Below the pieces are notes generated by a model that saw only the letters and a list, made by a program, of their open reading frames with translations, was not told the DNA's origin and ran no database searches. A DNA stretch of 64,000 bases, taken from positions 66,682,639-66,746,638 of the forward strand of contig CM018680.1 in assembly GCA_009363875.1 (NCBI GenBank), read 5' to 3'. The stretch comes from Mikania micrantha (taxonomy: Eukaryota > Streptophyta > Magnoliopsida > Asterales > Asteraceae). Shown here piece after piece: positions 34,270-45,004 of this stretch. The stretch's first letter is position 1; every line of letters begins with the position of its first letter. Position numbers and translations under genes: made by a program.

Positions 34270-36899
34270 TGTAACACCCGAAAATTTAACGTGCGAGATT
34301 TCGGTAACTGTTGATGTTCGAAGAATTGCGTTACCAAAGAATATCCATGATGATATGCGTGACAACTCAAAATTCTCAGGTTAGAATCATACCTCGAAAA
34401 ATGAAGAAAATGAGTGTAAGCGAAATCGTGAAACGAGGCTCCGATTTCAAGATACACTGAATCGAATATAGCAATAGATTAGAGGTCAAATACTTTGAAC
34501 TCTTTAGGTCTTGAGATTATAACCATTGGAAAGAGCTCGAAAAATCGTGAACGTAGGCGAAAACCGTGCGCAAAACGGAGTTCGTATGCTCCCGGAATCG
34601 CGAAACGAAGATAAGACAAAAATCTGGCCGCCATGGACCCGCACGGTACGCCCCAACTCGGCGTCCCGAGTCAGGCGATGCACCTGAGGTCATCAGATCG
34701 CAAAAATTGCTTAAAAAGTCAAGTTTCATCATGAAATCTCATTTTTTTGATCTTATCCTCGATGACCAGCTTCCCACACACGAAAAACCATCTTCAAACC
34801 ATAAAGTCTTCAAGTTTGAGGCATTTTGATCAAGTGGATCGCACCAAGGATCGTTAATACAAGTCCGGATCGTTTTGTTACGCACAAAACTTCGTTTGGA
34901 AAGGTAACGGTTCATTTTAACCTTCTAGATTGATTATGATTGATTAAATCTTGTTTCTGAACGTGATGATAGAGTTAGGGTTGTTGATTATTGCCTAGAT
35001 GATGGCTAGGATTTATTATAAATGACAAACTCGAATTGTTAACGGGTAAATCCTTGTTTTGAGCCGTTGTAATGCCCGGTTTTTATGGAATCATAACAAT
35101 GGTTATAATGGTTTAAACCATTTGATTATGACAAGGTAGATGATTAGTTTGATTAATCCTTGACATGCGAAGAGAAATCCAAGTGTTTCAAACTAATCAC
35201 AACCTTAACATACTCATTGGAATGGTTATCTGATGTTTGTGATAACAGGCAGATTAGTATGTTAAATATGGTTGTTACACCTATTCTAATGTTATGTTGT
35301 GATATTTCATGATATCTGGGTAATCAATAACAAGGATTGGTCATTTCTAAGCCATTAATCTGTCTAGAAACCTGTTTTAACAGTTCAATCAACAACATTA
35401 ACTATTTGATTAATCTAAGATTTATTCTAGCTAATTAAGTGTGTTATCAACCTAATATGGGTTTGATGACTATCAAGGCGATGTCTTTGACATTGAACGT
35501 TCAGAAAGATTTAATCTGTAAGTTAAAGTATAGATAGCTGATTAAACGCAAACTAATGCAGAGTTATACTGTTAGTACCAGTGTACGAGGGATCTTGCTA
35601 CAGTAATACATCAAGTGAGTTCTTTGTAGCCCTATTTTAAATGTTTTGACATTTTGGGCTGATATGCATGTTATAAAGTTATTATATGTAAATGCTTACT
35701 TCATCTGACTACGGTTAGATAAAATAGTATGTTAAAGTAAATAATGTTTTGTGTTCTAAAGTTATCATATGAGGATGATGCTAACCTGATTATGATCAGG
35801 TAAAAGAATGTTTTCAGATAAAGAACGTTTTTATGTAAAGAATGTTTTGAAATAAAGAATGTTTTAAGTCTCAACTACGGTTGAGAAGTAAATGATTTTA
35901 AGAGTCTCAGCTGAGTTGTCATGAATGTTTTACGTCTCAACTACGGTTGAGAAATGAATGATTTTAAAGAAGTCTCAGCTTAAGTATAAAGAATGTTTTA
36001 AGGTCTCAACTGCGGTTGAGAGTATAAAGAATGTTTGAAGTCTCAATTGTGATTGAGAAGGAAATGTGGTTTTGAAATCCCGGCTGCGGTTGGGCAAAAC
36101 TGTAGCACTGCGGTGCTAGGAAATGTTTACGATTATGATGGTTTAAACTATTTAAACCATGTTATGTACGAATGAAGTATATAACAAAGTCTTGTACCGG
36201 TATGAGCCGTCAACTTCGGTTGAAGGTTGAGAAAGTCCTGTAAAAGAACAGGCCTGTCGACTATGTGTCGCCAGTTGAGGAAGTCTTATACATGTATGAG
36301 CCTGTCAACTTCGGGTTGTCAGTTGAGGTGTCTTGTATTTATACAAGCCTGTCGACTTCGGGTCGTCAGTTGAGGTGTCTTGTGCTGCACAAGCCTGTTG
36401 ACTTCAGGTCAACAGTTGAGGCTAATGTTTTATGTATAGTATGATAGATGTTATGATGACATGTATGTTATACCTGTGAATTATGCTATGTTATATAAAG
36501 TTTTGAGACTGTTGACTTAGGTCAACAATGAATGTTGAGGTTTTATGTATTTTAAATAATATACTTTTGTGAAAAGTTAACTTAGAACTCACCAGCGAAA
36601 GCTGACTTGTTTTAGCATGCATATCAGGTTGAATGATATTGATAAAGAATATCAGGAAGGCTCGAGGCATACCCTGAAGACTACCCTGGCATAAACTGGC
36701 ATAACTTGGCATAATCTGGCATAATTTGGCTATGTATAAAACTATAAAGTGTGGGCTATGTTTAACGTTTGTATAATATGTGTGAAATGTTTTAGGTAAT
36801 CACCAGAAATTCCGCTGCCATAGTAATGTAAATTTGGTTTAATGACTGGTAGTTTGTTGTTTACCAACTGAGGGGACTCCCGGGATTCGGGGCCTCACA
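34270..36899 (+). mobile_element. Solo LTR (2.6 kb) inside the hAT element, GTTTC target duplication
   Basis: It starts TGTAACACCCGAA and ends CGGGGCCTCACA, flanked by GTTTC at 34265-34269 and 36900-36904. It belongs with the solo LTR at 8344-14347 and shares its end sequences with the complete gypsy element at 49594-59531. It contains stem-loop repeats (35860-36080 and 36185-36425). No internal coding region remains. It sits 276 bp upstream of the transposase ATG and would separate it from its leader exon. Confidence 0.9.
35860..36425 (+). repeat. Stem-loop repeat arrays in the solo LTR
   Basis: First comes an array with CTCAACTACGGTTGAG-type inverted pairs (35866-36075). A second array follows with GTCAACTTCGGGTTG(T/A)CAGTTGAGG units and CTTGTxxxxxACAAG clamps (36185-36425). 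Each unit can form a small hairpin. Confidence 0.75.
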
Positions 36900-37899
36900 G
36901 TTTCGCTATACAAAAACACCCAAAATTAACTTCATAAACTAAGAATGCATACTCATTTCATGATAGCAACTAACAAAATGTCAATTAAACAATCAGATGA
37001 AAATAAAACAACAACAAATAGAGCTAAAGTTCACCAATAAAGTCCACTAAAGTACTCAATTCTAGGCTGCGGAATATGCAATTCAGATTGATTTTATATG
37101 CTAGAATATCAAAGTTAACTATTAGGGCTTTAAAATTAACTCAATGACAAGAACAAAAACATAAGTTCGACAGATAGCGATTACACAAACAAAACTCATA
37201 AACAACTTAAAATGGAGAATAATACACCAAATGTAGCAATTTTGCAAAATCATAAGAAATTAGGGTTCTGTACCTTTGCAAATGTAGATCGGGGTTTCAA
37301 CGATGTGAAAAACAACAGTTATCAGCAAGCAACATGGTTATTCCAAGTCCAGAAAACTTGCGAGTATTCATCATCCTACTTACGATGATGAGAAGACGAC
37401 GGAAATGGAAACAAAATCAACGCATATTTGTAGCCGATTTGATTTGCAGAAACTTGTGGTGACGACCGGTTATTGTGATTTGTGAACTGATGGTGAGATT
37501 GACGTAATCGGTGGTCACTGGTCAAGAGGAGGACGATGAGTCGATGAGCAATTCAGATGGGCACTGCCCATTTGCAACGTATGTGGGAATTTGAATTGCC
37601 CATTCTGACCCGTAGGGGTATTTTTTTACCACAAATGCAATCCATTTAAACCCAACGAAAAATTAACAATGGCCCAAAATAACCCATCATATTATTTTAG
37701 ATGTCCATAAAGACCCATTTTATAAGTAGTGGGCTACTTTTTCCAGGTCTAATTATAGGTGAGCTAAAAGAATGGTTAAATAATTGAAACCAACAATCAG
37801 ACTCGACCTAATTCGCAAACTAGTTAGACATGAAAATGTTTCCAATCCGAACCTACATATATATATTTTTTTTAAAAAGTAGAGGCTTTATTTTTTTTA

Positions 37900-38276
37900 G
37901 ATCCTAAGCCATTGCTTAGGTTGCTTGGTCCATTGAGCTGACCCTGACCAAATGCATATTTGTTAAAGTCGTACTTGAGTTTCCATCATGTAATTTTTTA
38001 AATAAACTTTGCGCGTATCATGGGATGGATGTGGAGCGTTGAAGATGCGTTCAACGGTTTCCGTTAACTTGGGTTTTAAAAGGTCAATTATGGCATATGC
38101 AAACTTTTATATTTCAAAGACACAAGACTTTTGGAAAAAGTCAACTTACGTAAAATTCAACCTAAACGATACCGTTTATTCATGTACACTTTCACATGCT
38201 CATACTTTTCAATTTTCGCACATGCTATAAATGCACATCCACAATTCAACTAAGTAATTCAAACAAACAAAACACC
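37900..38276 (+). promoter_or_regulatory. Promoter of chitinase copy A
   Basis: A TATA box TATAAAT at 38226-38232 lies 45 bp before the ATG, so the leader is short (about 20-25 nt). Reverse W-box cores (the WRKY-factor site, TTGAC) lie at GGTCAA 38082-38087 and AGTCAA 38139-38144. At 37944-37949 this copy reads CTGACC where copy B reads TTGACC. Assignment of W-box function is inference from known defence promoters. Confidence 0.6.
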
Positions 38277-40200
38277 ATGAAAACATTCCGAATCTTAATA
38301 GTTGCCGGAGTACTTTTGGCCGGAGTACTCAACTCCGTTGCCCAGAACTGCGGCTGCAGCCCAGATTTATGCTGCAGCCAGTTTGGTTTTTGTGGCAGCG
38401 ACGAGGCATACTGTGGAGCCGGCTGCCAAGAAGGGCCGTGTTTCTTGCCTCCAACAAACAATGTTGATGTTGGGAGCATCGTGACAGATGCGTTCTTCAA
38501 TGCGATCGTGGACCAATCAGACCCCGGTTGTGAAGGGAGAGGATTCTATACCCGTGCCGCGTTCCTTGAAGCACTCGAAAACTATGGCCAGTTTGGTCGG
38601 GATGGGTCAGAAGATGATTCAAGGAGGGAGATTGCAGCTTTCTTTGCACATGTTACCCACGAAACCGGACGTAAGACTCTTTTTTATATCTTATATCATG
38701 CTAACCATGTTTTTATAATGATTAAGTAGTTGTTTGGTAACCTAACGATTATTAAGAGGCTACTTGTTAATGTTTTATAATATCTTAATGGTTAATAGAT
38801 AATCTTAAGTCTGAATGGTTAAAAGACTACATGTCAGTGTTAAAAGGCTACCAAACAATCCAATTTAGATACAGGGTAAACCTACTTTTAGACTAATGTT
38901 CATCATAGACAAACGTCACAAACTTCCAGGCATCTAGAAAGGAATATCTTTACTACACACACTGTGATGTCATAAAACTATAACAATTTGGTTATATTAG
39001 TAACGTCTAAATCATTAATCTCAATAAAGTATATCAACTAATATAACTATGTTCTTAAATGATTTTAAATATTTTATTGACTTACACCCATATAAGTTTA
39101 TTTAACTGCTAGTTTGGCACTAGATATATTTAAATGTTTTAGAATAATTATTTTACTTTTTTTACGAGCATCTAATCTATCGTAATCTTGTCACAAAACC
39201 ATAAAATGCAAAGTTCAAACCCGCATCACTTGGAGAGGGAAACATATGTTCGATCTTTTTATCCTAGAAATAATATCACTATATAACTATTTTATTTTTA
39301 CCAATGGTCGAATCTATTGGTAAAGGTATTTACCGACGAAAATACATAAAATGATTGGAAATTTGAAAAGGGTAATGTTTTTCTTGATGCACAAGGATAA
39401 TATGCTAATGTTGTACACATATTTATTTTCAAGATTTTGAACGGAAAGTGCATATATAGTTTGAAGGGTTTTATTTTTATGATATGATTAAACTTTACAT
39501 GATACAGTCCCTGTATATATATATTTTCTGTTTTAGTAACTATTATTTTAGTAGTGTCTTAAGAAATGAAAATAAAAATGCAATTATTTTTAATCAATAA
39601 TTAAGTAAACGGTTAAGAAAAGATTACTATAAAGCCTACGTATATATGCTTTTAGTTCATCCTGAAACTTAAAGTCGCGAACAAAAAAACATAGATTAAC
39701 AAAAGATAAATCGGTTAAAAAGATATTTTAATATAAAAATTAACATGTTAATTAATAAATGTTCCCTCAATTAACTTTAGATTTTTCATGTGACAGATTT
39801 TTGCTACATTGAAGAAATAAACGGGGCTTCAAGGGATTACTGTGATGAAAATAATACCCAATATCCATGTAACCCTAGCAAGGGTTACTATGGGAGGGGT
39901 CCAATCCAATTGTCATGGAACTACAACTACGGTCCAGCCGGGAGTAGCATCGGGTTTGACGGACTCAACAATCCTGAAACCGTGGCCACGGATCCAGTCA
40001 TCTCTTTTCGGACTGCGTTTTGGTTTTGGATGAATAACGTTCACTCAGTCATTGGTCAAGGGTTCGGAGCTACTATTCGAGCGATCAATGGAATGGAATG
40101 CGACGGTGGCAATTCAGCCACTGTGAGTGCTCGTGTCCAGTACTATACTCAATATTGTGACCAACTTGGTGTTGCACCGGGAGATAACCTTCGGTGTTAG
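38277..40200 (+). CDS. Class IV endochitinase (GH19) with hevein domain, copy A
   Basis: Two exons, 38277-38670 and 39797-40200, join across a GT...AG intron of 1126 bp (HETG|H junction). They give 265 residues, normal for class IV. Residues 1-22 are a secretion signal (MKTFRILIVAGVLLAGVLNS...). Residues 25-55 form a hevein-type chitin-binding domain with eight cysteines. A short proline hinge follows, then the glycoside hydrolase 19 domain with the catalytic glutamate in HETGH (E129) and a second acidic site in FCYIEEINGASRDYC. It hydrolyses chitin of fungal walls in the apoplast; the NLRC end has no vacuolar extension. An AATAAA signal lies just past the stop (about 40242). All key residues are present, so it looks functional. 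It differs from copy B by four substitutions and one missing proline. Confidence 0.93.
38727..38865. mobile_element. MITE in chitinase A intron
   Basis: The ends TTGTTTGGTAACC and GGCTACCAAACAATCC are inverted repeats, and the inner TTAAGAGGCT / TTAAAAGGCT words also pair. The ~140-bp element is absent from this position in copy B, whose intron carries a relative elsewhere. Confidence 0.65.
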
Positions 40201-40261
40201 GTGTTAGCTAGGGATTCTATATATCCTTAATTATATGGGCAATAAAAAATAAACATTGTAT

Positions 40262-40683
40262 TTGAATACATGTATGCCAGCCCAAAACATTAAACATAAA
40301 AATAGGGCGTCTAGAACTCACTTGATGTCTCATGGTAGCGAGATCACTCACAACTGGTGCTAATGGTATAGTCCTGCATTGGTTTACGTATAAAATGTTA
40401 TATACGTTTTAACATGGTGATTAAATCTTTCTGAACGTCCAATGCCAAATACCTTGCCTTAATAGCCATCAAATAGTTAATGTTGTTGATTATCAAGCTA
40501 AAACAGTCTCTATACAATTTAATGGCTTAGGAATGATCAATCCTTGTTATTGATTGTGATTAGTTTGAAACACTTGGATTTAACCTTGCATATCAAACTT
40601 AATCAAACTAATCATCTACCTTGTCATAATCAAATGGTTTAACCACTATAACCATTGTTATGATTCCATGCAAACCCGGCATT
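40262..40683 (-). mobile_element. LTR fragment, minus orientation
   Basis: This is the reverse complement of part of the solo LTR family at 34270 (about 35070-35670 there): CAGCCCAAAACATTAAACAT, TCTAGAACTCACTTGATGT and AAACCCGGCATTACAAC. It has neither LTR end and so is a truncated piece lying just downstream of chitinase A. Confidence 0.75.
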
Positions 40684-41714
40684 ACAACATTTGTTTATCT
40701 TAATTAAGTTTAGTTTAATGTTTTTGTTTTTTAATTTCCTTAAATTAAAAAATAAAGATCAATACTAAGACATTGTAAAGCCCAACTGTATTAGCTTTAA
40801 ATTCGTTTAAGATAAGCCTAACCTAAGAAGATCACATTTTATCCATTGATCATGGACGACCGAATAAAGTAAAGCTAAAGCTTTGGACATAAACGCTTAA
40901 TTTCTTGCAAAAGTTCCAAATTTACATTGGACTTTTGTTTAAAGACTTGTTGTCTTCATGAAAAAGTGGTTGAGTTTTGTTGCTAAAAAGTTGAATTATG
41001 CATTCCTTGACTGTTTCAATTCTTTGAAAAACTGAGCTATTCAACTACTTCTAATTTTTGTATTCTTGATTTTTTTGACTTTCTCATCTTTATTAATGTT
41101 TTACTTTCAATTATTTATTGAAGTCATTAATTGAATTTTCATGCTCTTTCTTGAATATTAATGTAACTTTATTGATTTAAGTTATTTTTTTTATCAATTT
41201 GATATTTTAACATGATCAATTTCTTCTTATTTATTTTGATTTGTTCACTTTTATTAATGGATCATTTTATATTTTGAATAATTATCGTATATAGATTTCT
41301 AAATTATTTATAACTTTAGTTTTTTGTTGAACACTTTAATTTGTTAATTATATGACAATAATAATACTTTTTTTAATTGTACTTTTCTATTCATGTTGGA
41401 TAAGACTGCGCTACCTCTTCTTGCAATTATATTATTAGATATTTATATTTATTATGGTGTTACCATAAAAATATTATGTTAATTTTGTTGTCAATATTTA
41501 TTATAATTGAAAGCAATAAATATATATATATTTACTAAGAGACCCTAATTTTATTATGTGCTTTGTGCCTAGTGCCCCCACAAAAAGGCTTAAGTCGGCC
41601 TTACCATTGATTGCTCGAGGACGATGCCCTTTTGATTGTCATTGCCTTGGATTGATGATTTGAAGTTAATGTTTAACTTTTGAAGTATTCCTTTAGATTT
41701 TATTGTATATTTAT
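40684..41714. other. AT-rich spacer with a scrap of the 434-bp repeat
   Basis: Positions 40684-40725 match the ACATTTGTTTATGTTAATTA part of the tandem unit at 22000-24967. The rest is AT-rich with stops in all frames, and I see no gene. Confidence 0.55.
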
Positions 41715-41855
41715 TTTTTTGAGCCAATGTGAGACTAGCCCACTTGATAGAGATATTGCCTTTTAGAAAGGAGGTCTTGGGTTCAAATCCAAGCAATGGT
41801 GGAATATTTGGTGTAATATAGAAGTAGGTTAGTATGGCTGTTAAAAAAAAAATTA
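41715..41855 (+). mobile_element. tRNA-derived SINE-like element
   Basis: It has an A-box-like CTAGCCCACTTGATAGAG and a B-box GGGTTCAAATCC at tRNA-like spacing. Between them is AAAGGAGGTC-type stem sequence, and an A-run follows at about 41846-41855. The cloverleaf is imperfect and the 3' part is not tRNA, so a SINE or tRNA pseudogene is more likely than a working tRNA. Confidence 0.55.
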
Positions 41856-42899
41856 ATTTTTTCAATGTTTTCTTAGTATATCGGATGTTAAACTTAACAT
41901 TTTACTCGTCATTAGTTGGAGTTGATTTAAGAACCGAATGATAAAATAAATAGTTAAAAATACAAATAAAATTATATAATTAAAAACACATTTATGAATA
42001 TTAAAACAAACATAGTCAAGTAAAAAAGTATAAGATTTGGTTTTAATGTTTCGTTTTTCGAATTTAGTGAAAGAAAATTTCTTTGGTATAATGGTATATG
42101 TATTCCCGGTCTAACCAACGAGCGTGCTTAACCTGCTGGTTTGTTTGAGGGCGGTTCGTATGAGTTTTTTTGGTCCAGCCCCAAACCGATTCCTGGTCCA
42201 ACCTGCCTAACCGTCCGGTCTAGTCAGGTCGGATTTTTAAATCTGTGATTATTTACAATTAATGATATAATTGACAATGGTTATGTTTGAATATATTTAT
42301 TAAACTTCTCTAAATTTATTAAGCTTTATATATTTATTAACCTTTTATATATTTATATATTTTGGAATATATGTTTTTATTAACCTTTTAATCGATTTAG
42401 TATTGTTGTTTATGACTAAAATCCCATAGATATTACAAACCACAAATGGCTATATATTCGAACATTTAGGAGTAGATTTTAAGGTTGATATGTTCTCCAT
42501 TATAAAATATATACAAGTCTTTTATAATTTATCGTTAAAATCTTGTTACATGCATACAACCAAAAATGGCTGGATTTCAGCGATGGATCTAGGATTTCTC
42601 TTCATGGGGGCAAAAGCGAGTTGGGTCAAAATGAATCCGATTAAGTAAAAGTATAATTGGTGACGTGACAGTGACTTGCTACTGGTGTTTGTTCAGTGTT
42701 GGGCACATATTATAGGTGAGCTAAAAGAATGGTTAAATAATTGAAACCAACAATCAGACTCGACCTAATTCGCAAACTAGTTTGACATGAAACTGTTTCC
42801 AATCCGAACCTACATATTGACATCAGTTCCAAAACCAATATGTTGAAACGGTTTCAATCCGAACCTACATATAATTTTTTTCTAAAAAGTAGAGACTTT

Positions 42900-43287
42900 A
42901 TTTTTTGTAGAGCCTAAGCCATTGCTTAGGTTGTTTGGTCCATTGAGCTGACGTTGACCAAATGCATATTTGTTAAAGTCGTAATTGAGTTTCCATCATG
43001 TAATTTTTTAAATAAACTTTGCGCGTATCATGGGATGGATGTGGAGCGTTGAAGATGCGTTCAACGGTTTCCGTTAACTTGGGTTTTAAAAGGTCAATTA
43101 TGGCATATGTAAACTTTTATATTTCAAAGACACAAGACTTTTGGAAAAAGTCAACTTACGTACAAATTCAACCTAAACGATACCGTTTATTCTTGTACAC
43201 TTTCACATGCTCATACTTTTCAATTTTCACACATGCTATAAATGCACATCCACAATTCAACTAAGTAACTCAAACAAACAAAACACC
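42900..43287 (+). promoter_or_regulatory. Promoter of chitinase copy B
   Basis: The TATA box TATAAAT is at 43237-43243, again 45 bp before the ATG. W-box TTGACC at 42954-42959 overlaps a TGACG core (42949-42953). Copy A has lost both by two base differences. Reverse W-box GGTCAA is at 43092-43097, shared with copy A. Regulation by WRKY or TGA factors is inferred from motif presence only. Confidence 0.6.
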
Positions 43288-44580
43288 ATGAAAACTTTCC
43301 GAATCTTAATAGTTGCCGGAGTACTTTTGGCCGGAGTACTCAACTCCGTTGCCCAGAACTGCGGCTGCAGCCCAGATTTATGCTGCAGCCGGTTTGGTTT
43401 TTGTGGCAGCGACGAGGCATACTGTGGAGCCGGCTGCCAAGAAGGGCCGTGTTTCTTGCCTCCTCCAACAAACAATGTTGATGTTGGGAGCATCGTGACA
43501 GATGCGTTCTTCAATGCGATCGTGGACCAATCAGACCCCGGTTGTGAAGGGAGAGGATTCTATACCCGTGCCGCGTTCCTTGAAGCACTCGAAAACTATG
43601 GCCAGTTTGGTCGGGTTGGGTCAGAAGATGATTCAAGGAGGGAGATTGCAGCTTTCTTTGCACATGTTACACATGAAACCGGACGTAAGACCCTTCTTTT
43701 ATATCTTATATTAGTTAACTATGTTGACAAACCTTCAGTCATTTACAAATGAATATATATCTTTCTAACTATTATTTATAGTAGTGTCTAAAAAATGAAA
43801 ATAAAAATGTTATTATATTTAAAAAATAAGTAAACGATTAAAAAGAGATTTATTATAATTAAAGCCTACATATATATGCTTTTAGTTCATTCTCAAACTT
43901 AAAGTCACTAACAAAACATCATAGGGATGTTTCGTAGCATCTTAATTGTCGGTCACTAAGAGACTACCTCTTAATCATTCATACTTAAGGTTAGATATTA
44001 ACTATTTAAAGACTATGATTCATTAAGAGGTATCATCTTAATAACTATTAAAAGGCTATCAAAAAGCCACAAAGATTAACAAAAGATAAATCGGTTAAAA
44101 AGATATTTTAATTTAAAAAATTAACATTTTATCAATAAATGTAGCCTCAATTAACTTTATATTTTTCATGTGACAGATTTTTGCTACATTGAAGAAATTA
44201 ACGGGGCTTCAAGGGATTACTGTGATGAAAATAATACCCAATATCCATGTAACCCTAGCAAGGGTTACTATGGAAGGGGTCCAATCCAATTGTCATGGAA
44301 CTACAACTACGGTCCAGCCGGGAGGAGCATCGGGTTTGACGGGCTCAACAATCCTGAAACCGTGGCCACTGATCCAGTCATCTCTTTTCGGACCGCGTTT
44401 TGGTTTTGGATGAACAATGTTCACTCAGTCATTGGTCAAGGGTTCGGAGCTACTATTCGAGCTATCAATGGAATGGAATGCGACGGTGGTAATTCAGCCA
44501 CTGTGAGTGCTCGTGTCCGATACTACACTCAATATTGTGACCAACTTGGTGTTGCACCGGGCGATAACCTTCGGTGTTAG
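43288..44580 (+). CDS. Class IV endochitinase (GH19) with hevein domain, copy B
   Basis: Exons 43288-43684 and 44177-44580 (intron 492 bp, GT...AG) encode 266 residues. The arrangement matches copy A: signal peptide, eight-cysteine hevein domain (C25-C55), proline hinge with one extra proline (LPPPTNN), and GH19 domain with HETGH and YIEEINGASRDYC. Other differences from copy A are Q35R in the chitin-binding domain, FGRVGS for FGRDGS, PAGRS for PAGSS and RVRYY for RVQYY. Three of the four make the protein more basic or less acidic. All cysteines and catalytic residues are kept, so it looks functional. The role is secreted antifungal chitin hydrolysis, as in copy A. Confidence 0.93.
43922..44073. 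mobile_element. MITE in chitinase B intron
   Basis: About 150 bp with inverted ends (GATGTTTCGTAGCATCTTAAT / ATTAAAAGGCTATCAAAAAG are imperfect complements) and inner pairing TTAAGAGGTA. It is of the same general type as the one in copy A's intron but at a different position. Confidence 0.55.
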
Positions 44581-45001
44581 GCTAGGGATTCTATATATCC
44601 TTAATTATATATATATGCAATAAAAAATAAACATTGTATTTATATTCATATATGTATGGGTGATTTTTATTTGTATTCTTCTATGATATGTATGAGCTAG
44701 ACAATTGATTTGATAGAAATATTCACACATTACACAAAAAGTAAAATTTTACTAAAGTTAAAGTAATTTTACTTATTTTGTGTGAAAATAACGTTAAAAA
44801 TGTTAGGTCGGTTGGTTAATCAAACACCATGAGCCGATGGTCTCACTAGAAGCAGTCTCGGTATTCCTATAGGGTAAATGTAAGGTTGTCTGCATCTTAC
44901 CCTCAATAAACTTTACCTTATCTTTGTTAATAATGAGATAGACTGAATGAACATTTGTAAGCGTTGAGTTTGTGTGGGTTGGGGGTGGGGATTATGTCAT
45001 T
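44581..45001. other. Intergenic DNA with a SINE-like scrap
   Basis: After the chitinase B stop comes AATAAA (about 44620), then AT-rich DNA. Positions 44800-44905 (GATGGTCTCACTAGAAGCAG ... ATAGGGTAAATGTAAGGTTG ... ATCTTACCCTC) resemble the conserved 3' half of a widespread plant SINE type. No full element is evident. Confidence 0.4.
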
Positions 45002-45004
45002 TTA

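Larger units (their letters stand above)
30818..37751 (-). mobile_element. hAT transposon (6.9 kb) with captured gene fragment and nested LTR
   Basis: The ends are imperfect inverted repeats: TATACCTGGCAAGA at the left, and the right end reads TTTTTCCAGGTCTA. They are flanked by an exact 8-bp duplication ATTATAGG (30810-30817 and 37752-37759), the size expected for hAT elements. The uninterrupted site survives at 42709-42716. Inside, on the minus strand, are a 5' leader-like exon ending at about 37271, the transposase pseudogene, and a xylulokinase fragment. A solo LTR lies between leader and transposase. Subterminal GGGTCGAAACGGG words recur near 30840-31000 and in inverted form near 34155-34215. 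Confidence 0.85.
42029..44580 (+). repeat. Duplicated segment, copy B (uninterrupted)
   Basis: It matches, in order, 27018-27100, 30218-30817 and 37752-40200. It therefore keeps the empty sites of the solo LTR (near 42095-42106) and the hAT element (42709-42716). It includes the whole second chitinase. The left junction is near TAAGATTTGGTTTTAATG. Confidence 0.88.

Noticed and set aside
38246..38500. Antisense frame over chitinase exon 1 (also 43257-43514)
   Set aside because: It mirrors the strong codon bias of the real exon, and the gene's signal peptide, intron and domains all fit the plus strand.
41727..41805. Functional tRNA gene
   Set aside because: A and B boxes are present, but the acceptor and anticodon stems do not form cleanly and an A-run follows, so it fits a SINE.
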